Assembly: GCF_024723735.1 (NCBI RefSeq)
Contig: NZ_JANQDU010000003.1
Span: 248,001 to 312,000 of the forward strand
Length of the DNA stretch: 64,000 nucleotides
Direction of reading: 5' to 3'
DNA from: Frigidibacter sp. ROC022
Lineage (GTDB): Bacteria; Pseudomonadota; Alphaproteobacteria; Rhodobacterales; Rhodobacteraceae
Shown: one piece after another, positions 36,663 to 44,494 of the stretch
Numbering within the stretch: position 1 is the first letter of the stretch
Layout: every line of letters begins with the position of its first letter
The notes under the pieces: generated by a model
What the model was told of the DNA's origin: nothing
The model's database searches: none
The model's input: only the letters and a program-made list of their open reading frames with translations
Program-made: the position numbers and the translations under genes

Positions 36663-37184
36663 ATGCGCATCGGACTCTACCCCGGAACTTTCGATCCGAT
36701 TACTCTGGGGCATCTCGACATCATCCGCCGCGCCGCTGCGCTGGTGGACCGGCTGGTGATCGGGGTCGCGATCAACCGCGACAAGGGGCCGCTGTTCTCG
36801 CTGGACGAGCGGGTGGCGATGGTCGGGGACGAATGCGCCCGGGTCGCTGTCGAGACCGGGATCGAGATCGAGGTGCATCCGTTCGAGAATCTGCTGATCG
36901 ACTGTGCCCGCGATGTCGGGGCCGGGATCATCATCCGCGGCCTGCGGGCGGTGGCGGATTTCGAATACGAGTATCAGATGGTCGGGATGAACCGGGTGCT
37001 GGATGAAAGCATCGAGACGGTGTTCATGATGGCCGAGGCCAAGCATCAGGCGATTGCCTCGAAGCTGGTCAAGGAAATCGCCCGGCTGGGCGGCGACGTG
37101 TCGAAATTCGTGCCCAGGCCGGTCTTCGACGCGCTACACGCCAAATTCGGCCAGGCGGACCGGCCGGAGGATCAGCGGCCGTAG
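36663..37184 (+). CDS. coaD: Phosphopantetheine adenylyltransferase
   Basis: Fourth step of coenzyme A synthesis: joins 4'-phosphopantetheine and ATP to dephospho-CoA. Nucleotidyltransferase motif GTFDPITLGHLDI at the N-terminus (the HxGH-type site as TLGH), and IIRGLRAVADFEYEYQM near residue 90. The 173-residue length is normal. Its last 13 bases overlap the end of the minus-strand DUF1127 gene. Confidence 0.96.
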   Translation: MRIGLYPGTFDPITLGHLDIIRRAAALVDRLVIGVAINRDKGPLFSLDERVAMVGDECARVAVETGIEIEVHPFENLLIDCARDVGAGIIIRGLRAVADFEYEYQMVGMNRVLDESIETVFMMAEAKHQAIASKLVKEIARLGGDVSKFVPRPVFDALHAKFGQADRPEDQRP

Positions 37185-37333
37185 ACGGCGCGGCGGGCGA
37201 TCCGGGGCGCGTCCTCGCGGTAGATGTCGAGGTCCAGCGCCACGTCCAGCGGAAGAGAGCGGATTTCACGGACGGTGCGGGCATAGGCGGCGCGTTTGGC
37301 GACGGCGCTGCGGAGATCGTTGAAGAAGGTCAT
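37172..37333 (-). CDS. Second DUF1127 small protein
   Basis: 53-residue basic protein, essentially one DUF1127 domain (VREIRSLPLDVALDLDIYRED then APRIARRAVYGR). ATG 37333. The short form resembles proteins studied in Agrobacterium and Rhodobacter that affect RNA turnover and metabolism. Unlike the copy at 5568-5786 it is not followed by small-RNA repeats; it ends inside the coaD 3' end on the opposite strand. Confidence 0.82.
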   Translation of the reverse strand: MTFFNDLRSAVAKRAAYARTVREIRSLPLDVALDLDIYREDAPRIARRAVYGR

Positions 37334-37484
37334 CGGAAGTATCCTCTCGGCCTGGGGTCTGTTCCCCGTTGACCGAAGGATGGGCACGAATGTTTGCGGT
37401 AACAAGCGCTGTTTCTGCGGTGCAGCATTGCACTGGATGCATGGCAATGGCGGGGGGGCCACCCCTGACCGGCGGTCACGCAGG

Positions 37485-37510
37485 AAAAGGGGCGCCCGAA
37501 GGCGCCCCTT
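37485..37510 (-). terminator. Intrinsic terminator after gap
   Basis: On the minus strand: AAGGGGCGCC-TTC-GGGCGCCCCTT followed by TT, 22 bases beyond the gap stop codon. A strong GC stem and T-run. Confidence 0.88.
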
Positions 37511-37532
37511 GAGCCACCCGGTGGGGCAGGTC

Positions 37533-38534
37533 TCAGATCAGCTTGCCCATCGCCACGGCGACATCCGCCATCCGGTTCGAGAAGCCCCATTCGTTGTCAT
37601 ACCAGGCCAGCACCCGGACCAGGTTGCCGGGCAGCACCTTGGTCTGGTCGGCGGCAAAGGTCGAGGAGGCCGGGTTGTGGTTGTAGTCGGTCGAGACCAG
37701 CGGCTGGGTCTCATAGCCCAGCACGCCGCTCATCGCGCCTTCGGACGCGGCCAGCATGGCGGCGTTGATCTCTTCCACGGTCGCCGATTTCTCCAGCACC
37801 ACGCTGAGATCGACGCAGGAGACGTTCGGTGTCGGGACCCGGATCGAGGAGCCGTCCAGCTTGCCGTTCAGCTTCGGCAGCACCAGGCCCAGGGCCTTGG
37901 CGGCGCCGGTCGAGGTCGGGATCATGCTGAGCGCGGCGGCGCGGGCGCGGTAGAGATCCTTGTGCATCGTGTCCAGCGTCGGCTGGTCGCCGGTGTAGCT
38001 GTGGATCGTGGTCATGAAGCCGGTGGTGATGCCGAAGGTGTCGTCCAGCACCTTGGCCACCGGGGCCAGGCAGTTGGTGGTGCAGGAGCCGTTCGAGACC
38101 ACCAACTGCTCACCCGTCAGCGTGTCGTCGTTGACCTTGTAGACGACCGTGTTGTCGGCCCCGTTCGACGGCGCCGAGACCAGAACCCGGCTGGCGCCGT
38201 TCTCGAGGTGAACCTTGGCCTTGTCGCGGGCGGTGAAGATGCCGGTGCATTCCAGCACGATATCGACATGCTTCCAGGGCAGTTCGGCCGGGTTGCGCAC
38301 CGCCGAGACCGCGATCGGGCCGCGTCCGACGTCGATCGAGTTGCCATCGACCTTCACCGGATGCGGAAACTTTCCGTGCACCGAGTCGTGGCGCAGCAGA
38401 TGGGCATTGGTTTCGACCGGGCCCAGATCGTTGATCGCCACGACTTCGATGTCGGTGCGGCCCTGTTCGATGATGGCGCGCAGGACGTTGCGCCCGATGC
38501 GTCCGAACCCGTTGATCGCGACTTTGACGGCCAT
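37533..38534 (-). CDS. gap: Type I glyceraldehyde-3-phosphate dehydrogenase
   Basis: Glycolytic/gluconeogenic enzyme oxidising glyceraldehyde-3-phosphate with NAD(P) and phosphate. N-terminal NAD fold [17 protein letters not shown]; the catalytic Cys is in SCTTNCLAP near residue 153; the C-terminal [12 protein letters not shown] is conserved. 333 residues. It is followed by a strong terminator and preceded on the same strand by a 50-residue membrane-protein gene 101 bp away. Confidence 0.97.
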   Translation of the reverse strand: MAVKVAINGFGRIGRNVLRAIIEQGRTDIEVVAINDLGPVETNAHLLRHDSVHGKFPHPVKVDGNSIDVGRGPIAVSAVRNPAELPWKHVDIVLECTGIFTARDKAKVHLENGASRVLVSAPSNGADNTVVYKVNDDTLTGEQLVVSNGSCTTNCLAPVAKVLDDTFGITTGFMTTIHSYTGDQPTLDTMHKDLYRARAAALSMIPTSTGAAKALGLVLPKLNGKLDGSSIRVPTPNVSCVDLSVVLEKSATVEEINAAMLAASEGAMSGVLGYETQPLVSTDYNHNPASSTFAADQTKVLPGNLVRVLAWYDNEWGFSNRMADVAVAMGKLI

Positions 38535-38635
38535 GCTGATGTCCCCTGTGAGAAAGCTGGAATGACTTGGCCTGCGTTGAACGGCATTCCGGGCGAAACG
38601 TCAACCGGGACAGGGGGCGCAGGGCGCCGTTCGGC

Positions 38636-38788
38636 CTAGATCCCCTGGTGCCAGAAGGCCATCCAGGTGGTCAGTTCGCCAAGCTTGCGGAACAGGAACA
38701 CCGCCGCGTCGAGGTGCAGCACGAAGTGGTCGAGCAGGAGAAAGCCGATAATCATCAGGCCGAGGATGGTTGCCAGCGTATTGGTCAC
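38636..38788 (-). CDS. 50-residue single-membrane-helix protein
   Basis: Small hydrophobic protein starting at GTG 38788 (read MTNTLATILG). One long membrane helix (about residues 5-30) followed by FRKLGELTTWMAFWHQGI, an amphipathic end. I recall similar 45-55 residue proteins beside gap in Rhodobacterales, with no known function. The frame is open upstream across the argS start, but that part has no coding character. The exact start is uncertain. Confidence 0.6.
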   Translation of the reverse strand: MTNTLATILGLMIIGFLLLDHFVLHLDAAVFLFRKLGELTTWMAFWHQGI

Positions 38789-38927
38789 GGTGAGAGAGGC
38801 TCCGTTCGGGCCGAAACCGGCCGGATTGTGGCGCCAGATTAGGCCAAAGCGCCGATGCCAGAAAGCGGGCGGATTGACGAACGCGCTGCCCGTGGTAAAT
38901 CCGCCCCGATCCCTATAGGCCCAAGTC

Positions 38928-40652
38928 ATGAACATTTTTGCTGATATTCGCACCCTGGTGCTCGAAAACCTTGCCGCGATGACCGGTGAGGGCGCGTTGC
39001 CCGAAGGGCTGGATTTCTCTGCCGTTGCCGTGGAGCCGCCGCGCGACGCGGGCCATGGCGACATGGCGACCAATGCGGCGATGGTGCTGGCCAAGCCCGC
39101 CCGCATGGCGCCGCGCGCCATTGCCGAGGCGCTGGCGCCGCGCCTGACCGCCGATCCGAGGGTCGAGACGGCCGAGGTGGCCGGGCCCGGCTTTCTCAAC
39201 CTGCGGCTGGCGCCGGATGTCTGGGGCAGCCTGGTGCAGCATATCCTGGGCCAGAGCGCCGATTACGGCCGCTCGAACCTCGGCGCCGGGCAGAGTGTCA
39301 ATGTCGAATTCGTCAGCGCCAACCCGACCGGCCCGATGCATGTCGGCCATGTCCGGGGCGCGGTCTTCGGGGATGCGCTGGCCTCGCTGCTGGCCTTTGC
39401 CGGCTATGCGGTGACGCGGGAATACTACATCAACGACGGCGGCGCGCAGGTCGATGTGCTGGCGCGCTCGGTCTATGAGCGCTACCGCGAGGCGCATGGC
39501 CTGTCGCCCGAGATCGCCGAAGGGCTTTATCCGGGCGACTATCTGGTGCCGGTGGGCGAGGCGCTGAAGGAGAAATACGGCGACAGCCTGCTCGACAAGG
39601 GCGAGCAATACTGGTTGGCCGATGTGCGCGAATTCGCCACCGAGGCGATGATGGCGATGATCCGCGCCGACCTGGCGCAGCTGGGCGTCAAGATGGATGT
39701 CTACAGCTCGGAAAAGGCGCTTTACGGCACCGGCAAGATCGAAGAGGCGATCGACGAGCTGCGCAGCAAGGGGCTGATCTACGAAGGCCTGCTCGAACCG
39801 CCCAAGGGCAAGGTGCCCGACGACTGGGAACCGCGTGAGCAGACCCTGTTCCGGTCCACCGCCCACGGCGACGATGTCGATCGGCCGGTGATGAAATCGG
39901 ACGGGTCATGGACCTATTTCGCGCCCGACATCGCCTATCACTGGGACAAGGTGCGGCGTGGCTTCGACCAGCTGATCGACGTGCTGGGCGCAGACCATGG
40001 CGGCTATGCCAAGCGGATCAAGGCGGTGGTCTCGGCGCTCTCCGACGGCAGGGTGCCGCTGGACGTGAAGCTGATCCAGCTGGTCAAGCTGATGAAGAAC
40101 GGCGAGCCGTTCAAGATGTCGAAACGGGCCGGCACCTTCGTGACCCTGCGCGACGTGGTCGAACAGGCCGGCGCCGACGTGACCCGCTTCGTGATGCTGA
40201 CCCGCAAGAACGACGCGCCGCTGGAATTCGACTTTGCCCGTATCCTGGAGCAATCCAAGGACAACCCGGTCTTCTACGTTCAATATGCCCATGCCCGTAT
40301 CCGCTCGGTGCTGCGCAAGTCGCTGGAAGCCGGGCTGCATCTGACCGATGTGCCGCTGATCGAGGATGAGGCGGAAGTCAAGCTGGCGAAACGGCTGGCC
40401 GAATGGCCGCGCCTGGTCGAAATTGCCGCCCGGGGCCATGAGCCGCACAGGATCGCCTTCTATCTCTATGATCTTGCGTCGGATTTTCATGCCCTCTGGA
40501 ATCGCGGCAACGATCAGCCCGAGCTGCGCTTCCTGCAAGAGGGCGATCCGGCCCGTTCGGCGGCGAAAATCGCCCTGCCCAGGGCCGTTTCTGTTGTGAT
40601 TTCTGCTGGTCTTGGTATTCTTGGCGTCACACCCGCCGAAGAAATGCGCTGA
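38928..40652 (+). CDS. argS: Arginyl-tRNA synthetase
   Basis: Class I synthetase that charges tRNA-Arg. N-terminal Add1 domain, HIGH-type motif [12 protein letters not shown] near residue 138, catalytic-core [19 protein letters not shown] motif KMSKRAGTF near residue 396, and the DALR anticodon-binding domain at the C-terminus ([10 protein letters not shown] onward). The 574 residues are normal for alphaproteobacteria. It starts the plus-strand run argS-SPOR-nagZ-scpA-scpB seen in Rhodobacterales. Confidence 0.97.
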   Translation: MNIFADIRTLVLENLAAMTGEGALPEGLDFSAVAVEPPRDAGHGDMATNAAMVLAKPARMAPRAIAEALAPRLTADPRVETAEVAGPGFLNLRLAPDVWGSLVQHILGQSADYGRSNLGAGQSVNVEFVSANPTGPMHVGHVRGAVFGDALASLLAFAGYAVTREYYINDGGAQVDVLARSVYERYREAHGLSPEIAEGLYPGDYLVPVGEALKEKYGDSLLDKGEQYWLADVREFATEAMMAMIRADLAQLGVKMDVYSSEKALYGTGKIEEAIDELRSKGLIYEGLLEPPKGKVPDDWEPREQTLFRSTAHGDDVDRPVMKSDGSWTYFAPDIAYHWDKVRRGFDQLIDVLGADHGGYAKRIKAVVSALSDGRVPLDVKLIQLVKLMKNGEPFKMSKRAGTFVTLRDVVEQAGADVTRFVMLTRKNDAPLEFDFARILEQSKDNPVFYVQYAHARIRSVLRKSLEAGLHLTDVPLIEDEAEVKLAKRLAEWPRLVEIAARGHEPHRIAFYLYDLASDFHALWNRGNDQPELRFLQEGDPARSAAKIALPRAVSVVISAGLGILGVTPAEEMR

Positions 40653-40727
40653 AGCATCGCGGCGGTCGAGCAGGGTTTGGGCACGTCTCCGGCAGAGAGG
40701 CGGCCCGACGGTGAACAAGGCAGGCAA

Positions 40728-41684
40728 ATGGCGGACACCGAACTTGGTGAGCTCTACGGTCCGGCGACAAGGTCGCGCGGGTCGGTTTCTGGATGGATCG
40801 GACTGCTTGGGGCGGCGACCTCGCTGGCCATGGTGCTGGGCGTCGGGGTCTGGGGTTACAAGCTTCTGATGCGCGATGTGAACGGCGTGCCGGTGGTGCG
40901 GGCGCTGGAAGGGCCGATGCGGATACAGCCCAAGGACCCGGGCGGCGACCGGATGGCCTTTCAGGGGCTGGCGGTCAACCAGGTCGCGGCGGTCGGCGAA
41001 GCCGGAGAGATTGCCGACGAACTGGTGCTGGCGCCCCCGGCGCCGGACCTTCTGGACCATGACCTGCCGCTGGCCGAACTGGCCGGGGCGCCGGTGCCGG
41101 ATTATTCCGAACAGACCGATGCCGCCGTGGCCGAAGTGCTGGAGGGCGGCACCGATGCCGAGGCTGCCGATGCCGGTCTGATCGATCCCGACGCCGCGCC
41201 GCCGGTTGCCGCCTCGGCCACGCTGGCCGATGCCGCGCCGCCCGCGCAGGCGCTGAAGCTGGTTCCGGCCTCGGTTCCCGGCGTCAAGCGCTCGCCCCGG
41301 CCGCCGGAACGTCCGGCGCGCCTGGAACGCGCTGTCGCGATCCTCGCCGCCGCTGCGGTGCCCGAGGCCGAGAAAGAGGCGGCCGCGGCCGAATCCGCCG
41401 TGGAAATCTCGGCCGACAGCCTGCCGGCCGATTCCCGCCTGGTGCAGTTGGGCGCCTTCGACTCGGTCGAACTGGCGCGCAAGGAATGGGGCAAGATTGC
41501 AGTGAAATTCGCCGATGTGATGGACGGCAAGATGCGGGTGATCCAGAAGGCGACCAGCGGCGGGCAGACCTTTTACCGGCTGCGGGTGGCAGGGTTCGAG
41601 GACCTGGCCGACGCACGTCGGTTCTGCGCCATTCTGGCGGCGGACAAGTCCAAGCCGCTCTGCGTGCCGGTCGCCACCCGCTGA
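40728..41684 (+). CDS. SPOR-domain membrane protein
   Basis: 318-residue bitopic protein: short cytoplasmic N-terminus, one membrane helix (about residues 20-45), a long Ala/Pro/Glu-rich periplasmic linker, and a C-terminal SPOR domain (about 240-318, from LVQLGAFDSVELARKEW). SPOR domains bind glycan strands stripped of stem peptides at the division site. ATG 40728 follows AAGGCAGG; the frame extends upstream. The nagZ gene begins one base after the stop. It probably takes part in septal wall processing. Confidence 0.9.
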   Translation: MADTELGELYGPATRSRGSVSGWIGLLGAATSLAMVLGVGVWGYKLLMRDVNGVPVVRALEGPMRIQPKDPGGDRMAFQGLAVNQVAAVGEAGEIADELVLAPPAPDLLDHDLPLAELAGAPVPDYSEQTDAAVAEVLEGGTDAEAADAGLIDPDAAPPVAASATLADAAPPAQALKLVPASVPGVKRSPRPPERPARLERAVAILAAAAVPEAEKEAAAAESAVEISADSLPADSRLVQLGAFDSVELARKEWGKIAVKFADVMDGKMRVIQKATSGGQTFYRLRVAGFEDLADARRFCAILAADKSKPLCVPVATR

Positions 41685-41685
41685 G

Positions 41686-42684
41686 ATGGTCGCGGCCTGC
41701 ATCCTGGCCCCGGAAGGTCCCCGGCTGACCCCGCAGGACAAGGCCCGATTCCGCGCTCTCGATCCCTGGGGCTTCATCCTCTTTGCCCGGAACGTCGAGG
41801 ATCCCGCGCAGCTTTCCGCGCTGACCTCCGATCTGCGCGACTCCGTCGGCCGCGATTGTCCGGTTCTGGTGGATCAGGAAGGCGGCCGGGTGCAGCGCCT
41901 GCGGGCCCCGCATTGGCGCGAATGGGTGCCGCCGCTGGATCAGGTCGAGTCGGCGGGCGAGGACGCGGCGCGGATGATGTTCCTGCGCGGTGCCCTGATC
42001 GGGGCCGAACTGCGCGGTGTCGGGATCGACACCGACTGCGCCCCCTGCGCCGATGTGGCCAGTGCCGCGACGCATCCCTTCCTGCGCAACCGCTGCTATG
42101 GCGAGGCTCCCGATGTCGTTGTCCATATGGCGCGGGCGATGGCGGCGGGGCTGCTGGCCGGGGGGTGCCTGCCGGTGATGAAGCATCTTCCCGGACATGG
42201 CGCCGCGACGGTGGACAGCCACCTGCATCTGCCGGTGGTGGGCGAGGACCGCGCCACCCTGCGGGCCCGCGACTTTGCGCCCTTCGCGGCGCTGGCGGAC
42301 CTGCCGATGGCGATGACCGCGCATGTCGTCTATCCGGCCTTCGACGATGCCGCCCCGGCCACCCAGTCGCGCGAGATGCTGCATCTGATCCGGGGCGAGA
42401 TCGGCTTTCAGGGCCTGGTGATGACGGACGACATCTCGATGGAGGCGCTGAGCGGCGATCTCGACCAGCGGACCCGGGCCGCGATCGCGGCGGGCTGCGA
42501 TCTGGTGCTCTACTGCAAGGGCGAGCCGTCGGAATGCGAGCTGGTCACCGCCGCCGCCGGGCCGCTGACCGGACAGGCGCTGAGCCGGGCCGAGGCCGCC
42601 CTGGCCGCGCGTCCCGCCGGTCCGACGCTTGACATCGAAGCCGCCGAGGACGAGTTTCTCGCACTTCAGCAGGGCGGCGGATGA
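41686..42684 (+). CDS. nagZ: Beta-N-acetylhexosaminidase NagZ
   Basis: Cytoplasmic glycoside hydrolase family 3 enzyme that removes GlcNAc from recycled muropeptides. Conserved VDQEGGRVQRL (near residue 60), KHLPGHGAATVDSHL (near 165, with the catalytic His loop), and the nucleophile Asp in VMTDDISMEAL (near 246). 332 residues. Its stop overlaps scpA by four bases. Confidence 0.95.
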   Translation: MVAACILAPEGPRLTPQDKARFRALDPWGFILFARNVEDPAQLSALTSDLRDSVGRDCPVLVDQEGGRVQRLRAPHWREWVPPLDQVESAGEDAARMMFLRGALIGAELRGVGIDTDCAPCADVASAATHPFLRNRCYGEAPDVVVHMARAMAAGLLAGGCLPVMKHLPGHGAATVDSHLHLPVVGEDRATLRARDFAPFAALADLPMAMTAHVVYPAFDDAAPATQSREMLHLIRGEIGFQGLVMTDDISMEALSGDLDQRTRAAIAAGCDLVLYCKGEPSECELVTAAAGPLTGQALSRAEAALAARPAGPTLDIEAAEDEFLALQQGGG

Positions 42685-43481
42685 CCGGGACCGAAGACTT
42701 CGAGGACGCGGGAGACCGCGGAGAGCGGGTGCGCGACCGGCTGGATGCCGAGGCGCTGATCGTCGATGTCGATGGCTGGGAGGGGCCGCTGGACCTTCTG
42801 CTGACCCTGTCGCGCAGCCAGAAGGTCGATCTGCGGAAGATTTCGGTGCTGCAGCTGGCCGAGCAATATCTGGGCTTCATCGACCGGGCCCGCGACCTGC
42901 GGCTGGAGCTGGCGGCGGACTATCTGGTGATGGCGGCCTGGCTGGCGTTCCTGAAGTCGCGCCTGCTGCTGCCCCCCGATCCCGCCGACGAAGGCCCTTC
43001 GGGCGAAGAGATGGCCGCGCATCTGGCCTTCCAGCTGGAACGCCTGGAGGCGATGCGCGAGGTCTCGGCGCGGCTGATGGGGCGCGATCAGAAGGGCCGC
43101 GACTTCTTCGTGCGCGGGGTGCCCGAGGATGTTCAGGCGGTGCGGCGGGTCACCTACACGGCGACGCTTCTCGACCTGATGCAGGCCTATGCGCGGATTC
43201 GGACCCGCGACGAGTTCCGCCCCTATGCGATGGATCGCGATCATTTCTTCACCATGGATCAGGCGCTGGACAGGATGCGCGGGCTGATCGGCTTTGCCGG
43301 TGACTGGACCACGCTGGAGAGCTATCTGCCCGAAGGCTGGGAGGTCGATCCGGCCCGCCGCCGCTCGGCGACAGCGGCCACTTTCGCCGCTTCGCTGGAA
43401 CTGACGAAAGCCGGAACAATCGAGCTTCGGCAAGGCGAGATGTTCGCGCCGATCCAGATCAGGAAACGGCCAAATGTCTGA
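42681..43481 (+). CDS. scpA: Segregation and condensation protein A
   Basis: Kleisin subunit that bridges the heads of SMC in the condensin complex. 266 residues with the ScpA signature WEGPLDLLLTLSRSQKVDLRKISVLQLAEQY cut here to its key parts: GPLDLLL near residue 34 and the helix DYLVMAAWLAFLKSRLLLP near 75. It overlaps nagZ by four bases and scpB by eight, so the two condensin subunits are likely coupled. Confidence 0.95.
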   Translation: MTGTEDFEDAGDRGERVRDRLDAEALIVDVDGWEGPLDLLLTLSRSQKVDLRKISVLQLAEQYLGFIDRARDLRLELAADYLVMAAWLAFLKSRLLLPPDPADEGPSGEEMAAHLAFQLERLEAMREVSARLMGRDQKGRDFFVRGVPEDVQAVRRVTYTATLLDLMQAYARIRTRDEFRPYAMDRDHFFTMDQALDRMRGLIGFAGDWTTLESYLPEGWEVDPARRRSATAATFAASLELTKAGTIELRQGEMFAPIQIRKRPNV

Positions 43482-44142
43482 AGAGCAAGAAGAAAGCCTG
43501 TTCAAGGCACCGCCGCTGGCAGAGCAGGAACGGATGGTCGAGGCCATCCTCTTTGCCACTGCCGAACCGGTCAGCCTGGCGGAAATGAACGCCCGTATGC
43601 CGCATGGCTCGGATGCTTCCGAAGCGGTGCGGCTGCTCCAGCGCCGCTACGAGGGGCGCGGGGTGAATGTGGTGCGGGTCGGCGACAACTGGGCGGTGCG
43701 CACCGCGCCGGACCTGGGCTTCCTGATGCGCAAGGAAACGGTCGAGACCCGCAAGCTCAGCCGCGCCGCGATCGAGACCCTGGCGATCATCGCCTATCAT
43801 CAGCCCGCCACCCGGGCCGAGATCGAGGAAATCCGCGGCGTCTCGGTCTCGCGTGGGACCATCGACCAGCTGATCGAACTGGGCTGGATCCGCTTCGGCC
43901 GCCGCAAGATGACCCCGGGCCGTCCGGTGACCTTTGTCGTGACCGAGGAATTCCTGGACCATTTCGGGCTGGAGAACGCCCGCGACCTGCCGGGGCTGAA
44001 GGAACTGCGGGCCTCCGGGCTGCTGGAAAGCCGGCCCTTCCCGGGCAGCAACGGGCCGGGGGAGGACGACGAGGCGGCGGACGCCGAAGAGGGCGAAGAC
44101 CTGGAACAGGGCGAAATGTTCGACGGTCAGGGCCCGGCGTGA
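43474..44142 (+). CDS. scpB: Segregation and condensation protein B
   Basis: Winged-helix partner of ScpA in the SMC condensin. 222 residues; typical segments MVEAILFATAEPVSLAEM near the N-terminus, RKLSRAAIETLAIIAYHQP near 90 and TRAEIEEIRGVSV. The C-terminus adds an acidic Asp/Glu-rich tail. It overlaps scpA by eight bases. Confidence 0.95.
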   Translation: MSEEQEESLFKAPPLAEQERMVEAILFATAEPVSLAEMNARMPHGSDASEAVRLLQRRYEGRGVNVVRVGDNWAVRTAPDLGFLMRKETVETRKLSRAAIETLAIIAYHQPATRAEIEEIRGVSVSRGTIDQLIELGWIRFGRRKMTPGRPVTFVVTEEFLDHFGLENARDLPGLKELRASGLLESRPFPGSNGPGEDDEAADAEEGEDLEQGEMFDGQGPA

Positions 44143-44173
44143 TAGGCTGCCCCCGGGGGCGAAGGAGCAGGAC

Positions 44174-44389
44174 ATGAACATACTCGATTACCTCCTCCGC
44201 ACGGTGATGCGCCAGTTGGTCAACCGTGGCGTCAAGGCCGGGATCGACCGCGCCGCGGGCGGCCGGAAGGCCCGCGACGGGGCGGCCAGGGACATGACCC
44301 CGGAAGAGCGCCGCCAGGCCAAGGAGGCCCGGCAGACTGCCCGGCGGGCCAGGCAGGCCGCGAAACTGAGCCGCCGAATGATGCGCTGA
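44174..44389 (+). CDS. Small basic protein downstream of scpB
   Basis: 71-residue protein, about a third Arg/Lys, with an N-terminal amphipathic helix (MNILDYLLRTVMRQLVNRG) and a strongly charged Arg/Ala-rich helix after [27 protein letters not shown] gives a good ribosome site before ATG 44174. No recognised domain. Its position right after scpB suggests membership of the same transcript. Confidence 0.72.
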   Translation: MNILDYLLRTVMRQLVNRGVKAGIDRAAGGRKARDGAARDMTPEERRQAKEARQTARRARQAAKLSRRMMR

Positions 44390-44494
44390 CGTTGCGGCGC
44401 CGCGTCTAGACGGAACGGAATCCGGCTGAAACGCTGCTTTGTATTGCGCCGCAGCAAGCAGGGACTATTCTCGGCTGCAGCGAGGTATGCTGCA

